A DNA stretch of 64,000 bases from JAUIAS01 sp030425395 (GCA_043553855.1 CP121336.1:2976001-3040000); one strand, 5' to 3'. Counted from the first letter of the stretch, positions 8,578 through 17,649 are shown. Notes: generated by a model from the letters alone, not told the origin. Made by a program: numbers and translations.

Positions 8578-9611
8578 CGCTTGTAAACGCGGTTGAACCG
8601 CCCGCCACCAAGATTGGTCAGCACCTCATAGCCGATGGTCCCCGCAGCCGCGGCCACCTCATCCACCCCCTGCTCGCGGCATAGAATGGACAGGGCGTCA
8701 GGCGCATCGTCGAGATCGGTAACGTCCACCGTGATCAGATCCATCGAGATCCGCCCGACAACGGGACAGCGCAAATGCCCGGCCCAAAGATGCAGGTTCG
8801 GCCCCATGCCCCGGATCAGGCCGTCCGCATACCCCGCCGACACCGTCGCCAACCGCGTCGGACGCGTCGCGGTCCAGCTGTTGCCATATCCCACCGTTTC
8901 GCCCGGGAGGACATCGCGTATCTGGATCACCGGCAGATCAAGGGTGACAACAGGGTTGGCGTCGGAAAACGGAAACCCGCCATATAGCCCGACGCCGGGC
9001 CTGCACAGATCGAAATGGTAGTCCCTGCCCAACAAGATGCCCCCCGTGGCCGACAACGACCGGGTGGTTTCGATCCCGTCGGTCATCTCGCGAAAGCTGC
9101 GCAACTGCTGGGCGTTCATCGCGTGGTCCGGTTCGTCCGAACACGCCAGATGCGACATGATCAACGCCGGACGCTGTTCAAGGGCAATATCGCGCAACGC
9201 GTCCCACTCGGCAGGCTCCATGCCCAATCGGTTCATGCCGCTATCCAGCTGAATGCCAAAACTGTGGCCCGGCAAAGCCTCAACATGGCGCAACATCTGG
9301 TCAATACTGTTGAGCATCGGCGTCAGGGCAAAATCCCGGATCAGCGCGGTATCACCCGCCATGTGACCGGAAAAGACATTGATCTGGGGCCAGGGGCCCA
9401 AGGCACGCCGCAACGCAGCCCCCTCTTCGGCAACGGCCACAAAAAACCGACGGGCCCCAGCGCGCGCCAGCGCGTCGGCGACTTCGACCGCCCCAAGCCC
9501 ATAGCCATCGGCCTTCACGACAGCGGCCGTTTCGCAATTGTTCATTGCGTCAAGGCGTTTCCAGTTCGCCGCCAAGGCAGCCAGATCAATGGTCAGGGTC
9601 GCAGTGCTCAT
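8574..9611 (-). CDS. alr: Alanine racemase
   Basis: 345-residue PLP enzyme that makes D-alanine for peptidoglycan. The PLP lysine is K33 in VVKADGYGLGAVEVADAL, the catalytic tyrosine lies in AGYADGLIRG near the C-terminus, and CPVVGRISMDLITVD is the conserved C-domain segment. The start at 9611 (MSTATLTIDLAAL) is chosen because it is the family N-terminus; the longer ORF to 9941 runs through repeat sequence. No clear Shine-Dalgarno is seen. First gene of alr-mlaE-mlaF. Confidence 0.94.
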   Translation of the reverse strand: MSTATLTIDLAALAANWKRLDAMNNCETAAVVKADGYGLGAVEVADALARAGARRFFVAVAEEGAALRRALGPWPQINVFSGHMAGDTALIRDFALTPMLNSIDQMLRHVEALPGHSFGIQLDSGMNRLGMEPAEWDALRDIALEQRPALIMSHLACSDEPDHAMNAQQLRSFREMTDGIETTRSLSATGGILLGRDYHFDLCRPGVGLYGGFPFSDANPVVTLDLPVIQIRDVLPGETVGYGNSWTATRPTRLATVSAGYADGLIRGMGPNLHLWAGHLRCPVVGRISMDLITVDVTDLDDAPDALSILCREQGVDEVAAAAGTIGYEVLTNLGGGRFNRVYKR

Positions 9612-9894
9612 GCCGCGTTCATGAGAGGGACGCACGCCAAGGTCAAGCCTGCCCTTCATCACACCGGCTTTTTCATGCCACCCGTGGCAGGTCTGGTATG
9701 AGGGCACAACAGGGGGGGCGCTGCCCCCCACCGCGCTGCACGCGGCTCCCCCCGGGATATTTCCGGCAAGAGAAAAAGCGCGGGCGTGCCGGGCTGAATG
9801 GCCTCTTTCTCGGGTCAAATACCCCCGCCGGAGGCGGCACCGCGACGTGCGCAGCACGGCGCAAAAAAGCGTGCGCCGCAGGCGCTCCGCAAGG
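9612..9894. repeat. dnaB-alr intergenic region with hairpins and two diverged repeat copies
   Basis: This 283-base gap has no credible gene. It holds a perfect hairpin GGGGGGC-GCT-GCCCCCC at 9713-9729, a second small one (CCGCG-CTGCA-CGCGG) right after it, and two diverged copies of the intergenic repeat: 9754-9778 (GGGATATTTCCGGCAAGAGA) and 9801-9835 in the other orientation (core CTCGGGTCAAATACCCCCGC). The two copies therefore form an imperfect inverted pair around 9779-9800. Likely transcription-end structures for dnaB. Confidence 0.6.
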
Positions 9895-11385
9895 TCAGGA
9901 AATCTCGCTTCCCTGTTGCCAGGGTTTGACCAGATTGCCAAACCGCGTAAAGCGGCCCTCGAAGCTGAGTTCGACGGTGCCGATGGGGCCGTGGCGCTGT
10001 TTGCCGATCACCACCTCCGCCTTGCCATGCAGCTTTTCCATGCGCGCCTGCCACTCGGCCATTTTGTCAAGCTGATCGTCAGATGGCTTTTCCCGTTCGG
10101 CGTAATATTCTTCGCGGAACACGAACATCACCACATCGGCATCCTGTTCGATCGAACCCGATTCCCGCAGGTCGCTGAGTTGCGGACGTTTGTCTTCGCG
10201 GTTTTCGACCTGTCGTGACAACTGGCTCAGCGCGATCACCGGAATGTCCAGTTCCTTCGCGATGGCTTTCAGGCCCTGCGTGATTTCCGACACTTCGTTC
10301 ACCCGGCTGTCCTTGGCCGTCGCGGGGCGCACCAGCTGGAGATAATCCACGATCAGCACATCCAGGCCATGGGTCCGTTTCAGTCTGCGCGCCCGTGCCG
10401 CCAGTTGCGAAATCGGCAGGGCGGGTGTGTCGTCGATATAGAGCGGGCAGCTTTCGAGCGATTTCGCGGCATCCACGAATCGGCGGAATTCGGTTTCCGT
10501 CATGTCACCGCGCCGGATCTGTTCCGAGGGCACTTCGGCGGCTTCCGACAGGATCCGCGCGGCCAGCTGTTCTGCGCTCATTTCAAGGCTGTAAAAGCCA
10601 ACGACCCCGCCTTCGATCGACCCTTCGCTTCCATCTGGCAGGCGGCCGCGCCGGTATGTCTTGGCTATGTTGAAAGCGATATTGGTGGCCAGCGACGTCT
10701 TGCCCATCGACGGGCGTCCGGCGAGGATCAGCAAGTCCGACCGGTGCAGCCCGCCCAGCTTCTTGTCCATGTCGATCAGCCCGGTGGAAATCCCGGCCAG
10801 CCCGCCTTCGCGCTGGTAGGCGGCGTTGGCGACGTTCACCGCATCGGTGACCGCCTTGAGAAAACTCTGAAAGCCGCTTTCGGTCTGGCCCTGTTCGCTG
10901 AGCTTGTAGAGTTTTTGTTCGGCCTCGACGATCTGTTCGCGCGGCTCGGAGGCCACGTCGATGGTGGCCGCGCGGGTGCTGATGTCCTGACCCAGGCGCA
11001 TCAGTTCGCGCCGGATTGCGAAATCATAGATCATCTGCGCATAATCGCGCACCGCAAACGCCGAGATCGCCGCACCTGCGAGGCGCACCAGATACGCCGG
11101 ACCGCCCAATTCGCGCAGGCCTTCGTCTTCTTCGAGGAATGCCTTGAGCGTGACCGGTGAGGCCAGCGCGTTCTTGGCGATTCGCGCGGCGGCCACTTCA
11201 TAGATGCGGGCGTGCACAGGGTCATAGAAATGCTGCGGGCCGATGATCGACGCCACGCGGTCATAGACGTCATTATTGGTCAGGATTGCGCCAAGAAGCT
11301 GTTGTTCAGCCTCGATGGAGTGGGGCATCGTGTCGCCGGTTTCGGCCGCGTCTGCTGCTGATTTCAGCCGTGCAATCTCGTTCAT
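9895..11385 (-). CDS. dnaB: Replicative DNA helicase DnaB
   Basis: 496 residues, full length. The N-terminal DnaB domain starts with PHSIEAEQQLLGAIL (about residues 21-35). The RecA-like helicase domain carries Walker A AGRPSMGKTSLATNIAFN, VIVDYLQLVRP as Walker B and the SQLSRQVENREDKRPQLSDL region, whose RQVE and RPQLSDLRESG parts are DnaB signatures. It unwinds DNA at the replication fork. A promoter with a palindrome over its -10 box lies 60-90 bases upstream. Confidence 0.96.
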   Translation of the reverse strand: MNEIARLKSAADAAETGDTMPHSIEAEQQLLGAILTNNDVYDRVASIIGPQHFYDPVHARIYEVAAARIAKNALASPVTLKAFLEEDEGLRELGGPAYLVRLAGAAISAFAVRDYAQMIYDFAIRRELMRLGQDISTRAATIDVASEPREQIVEAEQKLYKLSEQGQTESGFQSFLKAVTDAVNVANAAYQREGGLAGISTGLIDMDKKLGGLHRSDLLILAGRPSMGKTSLATNIAFNIAKTYRRGRLPDGSEGSIEGGVVGFYSLEMSAEQLAARILSEAAEVPSEQIRRGDMTETEFRRFVDAAKSLESCPLYIDDTPALPISQLAARARRLKRTHGLDVLIVDYLQLVRPATAKDSRVNEVSEITQGLKAIAKELDIPVIALSQLSRQVENREDKRPQLSDLRESGSIEQDADVVMFVFREEYYAEREKPSDDQLDKMAEWQARMEKLHGKAEVVIGKQRHGPIGTVELSFEGRFTRFGNLVKPWQQGSEIS

Positions 11386-11437
11386 CTGCCCCCCTTCGCC
11401 CGCGTCGTCGCGCCTGCGTAACCGTGCGTTTCGTTGG

Positions 11438-11472
11438 TCGCGATATTATCGCGAAACGGTGATCTGATGCAA
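11438..11472 (-). promoter_or_regulatory. Putative dnaB promoter with palindromic operator over the -10 box
   Basis: Read on the minus strand, TTGCAT (11467-11472) and GATAAT (11445-11450) are spaced by 16 bases, a good sigma-70-like promoter aimed at dnaB. The -10 box lies inside a perfect 17-base inverted repeat, TCGCGATA-T-TATCGCGA on the plus strand (11438-11454). A palindrome in that place would let a bound dimer block transcription start. The regulator is unknown. Confidence 0.5.
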
Positions 11473-11527
11473 ATTGTATAAGCCTGTGGATAGCTTTGGT
11501 CGCGCGGGCCTGCCACAGGATAATGGG

Positions 11528-11545
11528 GGCGCGCTTCAGCGCGCC
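11528..11545 (-). terminator. Hairpin downstream of pyrE
   Basis: Perfect 8-bp stem GGCGCGCT/AGCGCGCC with a 2-base centre, about 54 bases after the pyrE stop. The sequence that follows on the minus strand (CCCATTATCC) has only a weak T-tract, so it may be a Rho-assisted or mRNA-stabilising structure. Confidence 0.5.
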
Positions 11546-11598
11546 ACCCTATCTTGTCCGTCACGGCGTTTGGGCCTGAGGCTGTGTCGGCCCCGGTC

Positions 11599-12285
11599 TC
11601 AGGAGGTTGCCGCGGCGCGCGCGTCTTGCCAGGCGCGCGGCGCGTTCAGAAAGGCTTCGACCTCGCGCAGGGTCTCGGCGTCAAACGCCCCGGAGGCGCG
11701 CGCCTCGGCCAGAACGTCCCACCATGTGCACAGGTGGTGCAGTTGAACCCCATGATCGCCCAGCGTTTTTTCGGTGTCCGGAAAGATGCCGTAATAGAAG
11801 ATCACGGCCGTGTGCCCGCACGTGGCCCCGGTGTCGCGGATGGCGTCCACGAAGGACAGCTTGGATCCGCCATCGGTGGTCAGATCTTCGACCAGAAGAA
11901 CCCGTTCGCCTTCGCTCATGGCACCTTCGATGCGCGCGTTGCGTCCGTATCCCTTGGGTTTCTTGCGCACATAGGTCATCGGCAGGCCCATGCGTTCCGC
12001 CACCAGCGCGGCAAATGGGATGCCTGCGGTTTCGCCGCCCGCGATGTTGTCGAACGCCTCAAAACCTGCGTTGCGCATGACCGTAACGGTCAGGAAATCC
12101 ATCAACGTGGCGCGGATGCGCGGGTACGAGATAAGCTTGCGGCAGTCGATATAGGTGGGCGACGGCAGCCCCGAGGCAAGGGTGAACGGATCGGCTGCGT
12201 TGAGGTGAACAGCCTTGATTTCTAGAAGCATCCGCGCGGTCAACCGCGCCATTTCTTCGGGCGAAGGGTAGGAACTGGGGATCAT
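11599..12285 (-). CDS. pyrE: Orotate phosphoribosyltransferase
   Basis: 228-residue enzyme that joins orotate to PRPP to give OMP in pyrimidine synthesis. The PRPP motif is VLLVEDLTTDGGSKLSFVDA, and YIDCRKLISYP and YVRKKPKGYG are conserved orotate/PRPP-binding segments. It lies 39 bases after pyrC on the same strand, giving a pyrCE operon. Confidence 0.95.
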   Translation of the reverse strand: MIPSSYPSPEEMARLTARMLLEIKAVHLNAADPFTLASGLPSPTYIDCRKLISYPRIRATLMDFLTVTVMRNAGFEAFDNIAGGETAGIPFAALVAERMGLPMTYVRKKPKGYGRNARIEGAMSEGERVLLVEDLTTDGGSKLSFVDAIRDTGATCGHTAVIFYYGIFPDTEKTLGDHGVQLHHLCTWWDVLAEARASGAFDAETLREVEAFLNAPRAWQDARAAATS

Positions 12286-12324
12286 GTCTGGGGCTTTCTC
12301 AAAGGGGCTGTGGGCCGGGCGCGG

Positions 12325-13362
12325 TCAGTCGACGCACCACAGCAAATCCATCTGCGGGTCGAACACGGTGACCGGTCCGTCGTCTGTGTCGATCTTGGCG
12401 GGGTAGTGCACCGGTTCGCCGCGCGTCAGGGTGATGGTATCGGTATTCGCAGGCAGCCCGTAAAACGCCGGACCGTTGAGCGAACAGAATGCCTCGAGCC
12501 GGTTCAGTGCGTCTTCCTGTTCAAAGACCTGCGCCAGCACCGACATGGTGTTCGTTGCGGTGAAACATCCCGCACAGCCGCAGGCCATTTCCTTGTTTGG
12601 ATCGGTGTGCGGCGCGCTGTCGGTGCCTAGGAAAAAGCACGCCTCGCCGGATGTCGCGGCTGCGCGCAGGGCGAGACGGTGTTCCTCGCGCTTGGCGACG
12701 GGAAGGCAGTAGTAGTGCGGCTTGATTCCGCCCACAAGGATATGGTTGCGGTTGATGACAAGGTGATGCGTGGTGATCGTCGCGCCAAGATCCGCGCCGC
12801 CACTGCGGGCGTATTCGGCACCCTGACGGGTGGTGATATGCTCCATGACCACACGCAGGCCCGGCACGGATTTGCGCATCGGGTCAAGAACGGTGTCGAT
12901 GAACACGGCTTCGCGATCAAAGATATCTACATCTGCGGTCGTCACCTCGCCGTGCACACACAGCGGCAGGCCGATTTCGGCCATGCGTTCCAGCACCGGG
13001 CGCACGCTGTCGATATTGCGCACGCCGCTGGCCGAGTTCGTGGTGGCCCCGGCGGGGTATAGCTTGACGGCCTTGATCAGTCCGCTGGCATGGGCGGCGG
13101 CCATGTCGTCGGGGTCTGAGTCCTCGGTCAGATAAAGGGTCATCAGCGGCTCAAAGGACATGCCGTCCGGCAAAGCGGCCAGTATGCGGTCGCGATAAGC
13201 CGCGGCATCCGATCCGCGCACCACGGGCGGCACCAGATTTGGCATGATGATCGCGCGGCCAAAATGGCGCGCGGTTTCGGGAAGAACGGCGCGCAGCATG
13301 GCGCCATCGCGCAGATGCAGGTGCCAGTCGTCGGGGCGTCGGAGCGTGAGGCTGTATGTCAT
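12325..13362 (-). CDS. pyrC: Dihydroorotase (class II)
   Basis: 345 residues, typical of the single-domain class II enzyme that closes carbamoyl-aspartate to dihydroorotate. The zinc ligand motif DDWHLHLRDG is at residues 11-20, the lysine carboxylated in the family is in IKAVKLYPAGATTNS, and LGTDSAPHTDPNKE carries the last metal ligand (Asp) region. ATG at 13362, 46 bases from the neighbouring 319-residue gene. Confidence 0.95.
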   Translation of the reverse strand: MTYSLTLRRPDDWHLHLRDGAMLRAVLPETARHFGRAIIMPNLVPPVVRGSDAAAYRDRILAALPDGMSFEPLMTLYLTEDSDPDDMAAAHASGLIKAVKLYPAGATTNSASGVRNIDSVRPVLERMAEIGLPLCVHGEVTTADVDIFDREAVFIDTVLDPMRKSVPGLRVVMEHITTRQGAEYARSGGADLGATITTHHLVINRNHILVGGIKPHYYCLPVAKREEHRLALRAAATSGEACFFLGTDSAPHTDPNKEMACGCAGCFTATNTMSVLAQVFEQEDALNRLEAFCSLNGPAFYGLPANTDTITLTRGEPVHYPAKIDTDDGPVTVFDPQMDLLWCVD

Positions 13363-13408
13363 GCGCGCGCCCTAGCACAGGCCCGCGTGCCAATCCAGAC
13401 GGAACGGA

Positions 13409-14368
13409 TCAGCGCCGTGGGGCGGGAATGGTGAATTCACCCTCGGCGGCGCGGGCTTCCAGCAGATCCAGTTTGCGGCGGAATTTGGGGGCGGACCGCA
13501 TTTCGGTCACTGCCCGGCACAGCACGGCGTTCAGAATGGGCCGTTCTTCGCGGTCCAGCCGATTCATGATGTTGCGCAGATAGGGCACGTAATCGCGCCG
13601 GGCGCGATACATGCGGGCAAAGCTGTCTGGATCGAGATGCCCCAGTCCCGCAGTGGCGAGCAGGCGATACAGGATCTTCATCTCGATCAGCGCGGTTTGA
13701 AGCGCCCCGCCCATGTTATTCATTCGCAGGCGGGTTACGTTCTTGCGGTTGAACAGCGCCGAATGCATCGCGTCCAGTTGTTCCGAGGGATCATAGAGCA
13801 CAAAGGCATGATCCGCCGCGTCCAGCATATCAGGCGCATAGCCATAGCGATCGGTAAAAGATGTGCGGCGCATTTCGACAAAACGGTCATCCCATTCGGT
13901 CACGCGCGGATCAAGCGTGGCCTGCGGCTGGATCGCGACCACGGTCGCCCCGGGAGAAGCCACGGAATACGCGGCGGCGGCATAGCCGCACGGCCCCGCG
14001 CCGTAAAAGATCACCCTTTCGAAATCCTCGAAGAAGCCGTCGTCAATCAACTGATCGAAGAACGCATAGATGGTGGGATCGCGAAACCATGTGTCACCGT
14101 CGGACATGATGCACAGATGTGACCACCCCAGCGCCTTGACCATGTCCCACCCCAAGGGGTGCGCGGTGGGCGACAGCGTGCGGATCCCCTCCATGCTTTC
14201 AAAAGTGACGATCAGGGTGGATTGTTCGTCAATGAACGTGGCGCAATGGCGTTTCCCCAAGGGCTGAAACATGCCCGCCTCTTCGGCGATTCGGGCAATC
14301 TCGGATTTCCACTCGGCCTTGGACAAACCCGCGAGGGATTGCTCAATGGAATTGGGCACATCGTGCAT
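13409..14368 (-). CDS. Conserved alphaproteobacterial protein, unknown function
   Basis: 319 residues without signal peptide or membrane segment. The middle has VIFYGAGPCGYAAAAYSVAS, a small-residue turn like the nucleophile elbow region of alpha/beta-hydrolase-fold proteins but with Gly-Ala-Gly-Pro in place of GxSxG, followed by ATVVAIQPQATLDPRVTEWD. Related roseobacter proteins are often labelled phosphoadenosine phosphosulfate reductase in databases; I see none of that family's Cys motif (ECGLH) here, so I do not adopt the name. The ATG has GAGGACGAG just before it. It lies upstream of pyrC and may share its transcript. Confidence 0.75.
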   Translation of the reverse strand: MHDVPNSIEQSLAGLSKAEWKSEIARIAEEAGMFQPLGKRHCATFIDEQSTLIVTFESMEGIRTLSPTAHPLGWDMVKALGWSHLCIMSDGDTWFRDPTIYAFFDQLIDDGFFEDFERVIFYGAGPCGYAAAAYSVASPGATVVAIQPQATLDPRVTEWDDRFVEMRRTSFTDRYGYAPDMLDAADHAFVLYDPSEQLDAMHSALFNRKNVTRLRMNNMGGALQTALIEMKILYRLLATAGLGHLDPDSFARMYRARRDYVPYLRNIMNRLDREERPILNAVLCRAVTEMRSAPKFRRKLDLLEARAAEGEFTIPAPRR

Positions 14369-14659
14369 TTGCTCGTCCTCATTCTCCAGCCACTTTGCGG
14401 ACTGGTTTGGAAACAGGATCTAGGCGCAGAATGGGGCAAAATTTGGAAAGGGTTGGGGCGGTTTGGGGTCGGACAGCCAGCAACGGCAATGAAACGGGGC
14501 CCCAGTGACCCAGTTCACAGACAACGAATCATCCCGCAAGTAGAGTGTTAACAGTCGGTAAATCCTGAGCGAATCGGGGACCAAGACAGCACCGGCAGTA
14601 ATGATTGCCAGATTCCGCATGGGACCAGAACAGATCCGACACTTTGGGAGGATTTGAAC
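14369..14659. promoter_or_regulatory. Divergent promoter region
   Basis: This 291-base gap separates two divergent genes. I see no ORF with a ribosome site in it. TTAACAGTCGGTAAA at 14548-14562 is a one-mismatch fit to the alphaproteobacterial CtrA box TTAA-N7-TTAA, and GGGAGGA at 14646-14652 is the ribosome site of the rightward gene. Confidence 0.35.
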
Positions 14660-15670
14660 ATGCCACAGAAAGTCGACCTGACACCCGAACAGGAGGCGAT
14701 GGTAAAGGATTTGCTGGCGCGGGCTGAGAAAAAGACGCAAAAGCACATGAATGAACTGGCCGACCGGTTTCACAAGCGGTTCCGCAGCATCACCATCATC
14801 CATAGCGATTGCCAGAAAAACCGCGCCGAGCATCCCAATCTCTGGCCCATCATGGAAACGATGGGCGGCGCATCAATGCCAAAAGAAGCGCTCTATACCC
14901 GCAGCCACAAGGCGATGGCCAAACTGCGGTCCGAGATCAGAGGCCGCAAATGGCTGACCTTGCAGAAAACCATTTTTGCGGCGGAAAAGGCGATCAATGC
15001 CTATGACGTCTCGGTCACCGATTACGTGAACCGGGTGGTGAAGGGATCGAACCGAAGCGTGTCGGCGCTCAAGTTCACCAAGACCGCCGGTATGGTCGCG
15101 CTGGGCGTTCTTTGCGTGACCTTTGCAGCGCCGGCGGCCACCGGGGCATTGGCCGAGGCGGGTTTGATCAGTGGGTTGGCGCAGGGTACCGTTTCCACGG
15201 CGGTGATCCATGGAACGCTTGGGGCCTTCCTTGCCACTCAGGTCAAGGGACTGGCATCCGCGACTGGCAAGATCGCCGTGGGGGACGCCAAGAAGATCTC
15301 GCCCAGCAAGCATCTTATCGACACCGCTTATCAAACGGCGATGGGCATGGTTGGCGGTGGTTCGGCCAGCAAGCTGAACCCGAAACTCGCCAGTTTGTTT
15401 AGCAAGAACCCCGGCGCGCTGGGAACCCAGGTCCGCACCCGCCTGACCTTTGGCACGGTCAAGGCTGCGCTGGAGAATATCGGTGGGACCATCACCAAAC
15501 GCGCCCCCGCAGTGGCCAAGGCCACCGCGAAAAACATGACGGGGCGCGAAACCCCGGCCGAGTTCGAGGCGTTGCTGATCATGCAGCTTGCGCAGGATCC
15601 GGTGGTGCGCAAGGACCTTGCAGAACAGCTGATGAAGCAGCGTGAAATGGGACCGTTCCCCAAGAAATGA
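14660..15670 (+). CDS. Lysine-rich protein with central hydrophobic hairpin, unknown function
   Basis: 336 residues. The N-terminal 70 residues are strongly helical and charged (DLLARAEKKTQKHMNELADR). Residues 130-190 hold two hydrophobic, Ala/Gly-rich helices, MVALGVLCVTFAAPAATGAL and GLAQGTVSTAVIHGTLGAFL, which could form a membrane hairpin; the rest is basic. No signal peptide. I do not recognise the family. A membrane-inserting toxin-like or phage-like role is conceivable but unproven. The ATG at 14660 is preceded by GGGAGGA; an upstream TTG is less likely. It converges on the next gene, with 28 bases between stops. Confidence 0.7.
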   Translation: MPQKVDLTPEQEAMVKDLLARAEKKTQKHMNELADRFHKRFRSITIIHSDCQKNRAEHPNLWPIMETMGGASMPKEALYTRSHKAMAKLRSEIRGRKWLTLQKTIFAAEKAINAYDVSVTDYVNRVVKGSNRSVSALKFTKTAGMVALGVLCVTFAAPAATGALAEAGLISGLAQGTVSTAVIHGTLGAFLATQVKGLASATGKIAVGDAKKISPSKHLIDTAYQTAMGMVGGGSASKLNPKLASLFSKNPGALGTQVRTRLTFGTVKAALENIGGTITKRAPAVAKATAKNMTGRETPAEFEALLIMQLAQDPVVRKDLAEQLMKQREMGPFPKK

Positions 15671-15698
15671 GGGGCGCGGTCATCCGCATCTTGAGGCG

Positions 15699-16433
15699 CT
15701 ATTTCTTGGGTGTTTTGGCGCGCCGGTTCTTCGCGAGGTCGGCCGTCTTCTTCTTTCTCAGTTCCAGCGCCCAGCCAATCCAAAGACCATTGGTATTCGC
15801 CATCTCGTTTCCTTCGGCATAGGCCTTGGCGTTCTTTTCCTTGATCTTTTTGAAGAGCGAAGCCAGCGTCTGATACTGCCCGGCCAGATGAAGCGCATCC
15901 TGCGACAGGCCAAAGAATTCGGAATTCTGGCCGGTGCCAAAGGGGCTGGGTATTTTTGTGCACGCCATGAACGCCTTGTTCAGAATACGGGCATAGGCTT
16001 CGAGGTTTTCGGCGGCCTCGATCCGGGGACCGAATTTCTTCTTTGCGTCCTCCATCACGGTAATCACAGGGATAATGGCGTTGTGATATTTGCGCAGCGA
16101 AACCAAATAGTCATCGAATGCTGCCTGAGCCTGCTTGCTGTCATGGCCATGCTTGTCGGAAAGCTTGAGCATTTTTTCAAATGCGCGATCGGTAATGCGA
16201 GCGGGCCAGACGATCTTGGTTGCTAGAACCGCTTCGGCCTTTGTGATGTCGGCGGCGACGTTCTTCTTGATCTTGTTCATGACGGGATCGCCAAAGAAAT
16301 TCACGTCATCCCAAGTCAGCTTTTTCTTCTTGCTGATCTTCTTGCTGTAATCGGACAGCTTTTTGACCGTCCCGACATCGCCATATGCACTTTTTACCTT
16401 GAAAAAGGTGTTGATCTTTTTCGCCCAATCCAT
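15699..16433 (-). CDS. Lysine-rich helical protein, unknown function
   Basis: 244 residues, soluble by composition, with strongly basic ends (DYSKKISKKKKLTWDD near residue 35, and RRAKTPKK at the C-terminus). No known motif recognised. The start at 16433 follows GGGGGAATC; the ORF could begin 14 codons earlier but that stretch lacks a ribosome site. It converges with the 336-residue gene; the two share a basic, Ala-poor composition unlike the housekeeping genes around them, which hints that they were acquired or evolve together. Confidence 0.7.
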   Translation of the reverse strand: MDWAKKINTFFKVKSAYGDVGTVKKLSDYSKKISKKKKLTWDDVNFFGDPVMNKIKKNVAADITKAEAVLATKIVWPARITDRAFEKMLKLSDKHGHDSKQAQAAFDDYLVSLRKYHNAIIPVITVMEDAKKKFGPRIEAAENLEAYARILNKAFMACTKIPSPFGTGQNSEFFGLSQDALHLAGQYQTLASLFKKIKEKNAKAYAEGNEMANTNGLWIGWALELRKKKTADLAKNRRAKTPKK

Positions 16434-16560
16434 CGCAGATTCCCCCCATCGGCTGACGCGTTGTGCGCGCCCCAAGGCTTACCTAGCGTCAATTTTGAAG
16501 ATCGTCTGTGAACCGGATCACAGCCTGCTTGCGCGGCAGGGTGGGGAACAGGATCGTGGA

Positions 16561-17619
16561 TCAGCTTTCATCGTCTGTCGCGCGTGCGCGGCCCTGCATC
16601 CCGTAGCGCCATAGCACCTTGGCTGCGTCGCGGCTCACAGGGCGCGAGGGCGGCGTCATCAGCAACCGGCCGAACAGTGCGCGGTAGGGTTCTTCCAACA
16701 TCAGTTCCGCAAAACGGTCGTGCCGCCATGCAACAGCCCGAGCATGCAGCGCGGCCAATTCCGGGTCCGCGTGCAACTCTTGCAATATGGGCGCGCTGAG
16801 CGGTTTCAGCCCGTGAATACTGGTGTCCTCATGGGTGTTGAAATTCCGCTCTACCCAGTAATCCACATCGAGCATGTGATCGGAGTGCACCGCGCGCCCC
16901 CGCGCGGCCTTGAGCACATAGCTCTCCATCGCGCCAAGCGGGTAGTGGTTCAGTTGCGCCAGCGCATGGTTGGACTTGCCATAGTTCGAGAAAATCCGCC
17001 GTGTGCGGAATTGCGCGTCAAGTTCGCGGCCCTCGCCGTCGAACCAGCGCGCCGCGTCCACGCGGGATTTGTCGGGCGCGCGGGGGCGGTGCACGCCGGG
17101 TTTGGCATAGGTGCCGTCGTTGCGATAGAGCGTCTTGAACATCGCCGACCGCCACGGCCATGGCATGTCCAGCGGTGCCGCCTGCGTAAAGGTTTCGGTA
17201 ACCGGCGCGTCGGCAAACTGCACCACTTCGCCATTTCCAAAGAGCCGCCACGTCAGGGTGATCGCCGTTGCCTCGGGCAGCGCGGCAATCAAGTCGGGCA
17301 GGGTGCGCGCGCCCACATGCACGTTGACAAATTCATCCACGTCCAGCGGCAGGATCCAGTCGGCAGCCTTGGTCAGCGGATGCTTGGCCGCCATGTTCAG
17401 CGCGGTGAACTGAATGCCGCGATGGTCGTGCGGGCCATCGTTGCGTTGGTGCTGGATCAGCCCCATCGCCTCCAGCCGGTCAAGCATCAGGTCGGTGCCA
17501 TCTTCGCACGCGTTCGAGTATATCAGGAAATCGCTTACCCCGCAGGCCCGGTGATGGGCCAGCCATTCCAGAAGGAATGCGGCCTCGTTTCGAACCGTAA
17601 GAATGGCAAGTATTTTCAA
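16561..17619 (-). CDS. Glycosyltransferase family 2-like protein (1 of 3 paralogues)
   Basis: 352 residues. The N-terminus ILAILTVRNEAAFLLEWLAH and the metal-binding DVDEF (about residue 93, LPLDVDEFVNV) are marks of the Glyco_tranf_2_4 / GT92-type group, which transfers sugars from nucleotide sugars onto a surface acceptor. No membrane segment is seen. Start is TTG at 17619: an in-frame TAA lies eight codons upstream and no ATG exists between, so TTG is the only option before the conserved N-terminus. 30 bases after the 829-residue gene, same operon. Confidence 0.85.
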   Translation of the reverse strand: MKILAILTVRNEAAFLLEWLAHHRACGVSDFLIYSNACEDGTDLMLDRLEAMGLIQHQRNDGPHDHRGIQFTALNMAAKHPLTKAADWILPLDVDEFVNVHVGARTLPDLIAALPEATAITLTWRLFGNGEVVQFADAPVTETFTQAAPLDMPWPWRSAMFKTLYRNDGTYAKPGVHRPRAPDKSRVDAARWFDGEGRELDAQFRTRRIFSNYGKSNHALAQLNHYPLGAMESYVLKAARGRAVHSDHMLDVDYWVERNFNTHEDTSIHGLKPLSAPILQELHADPELAALHARAVAWRHDRFAELMLEEPYRALFGRLLMTPPSRPVSRDAAKVLWRYGMQGRARATDDES

Positions 17620-17649
17620 TTGACTACGCCCGAAACCTTAACCAACACA

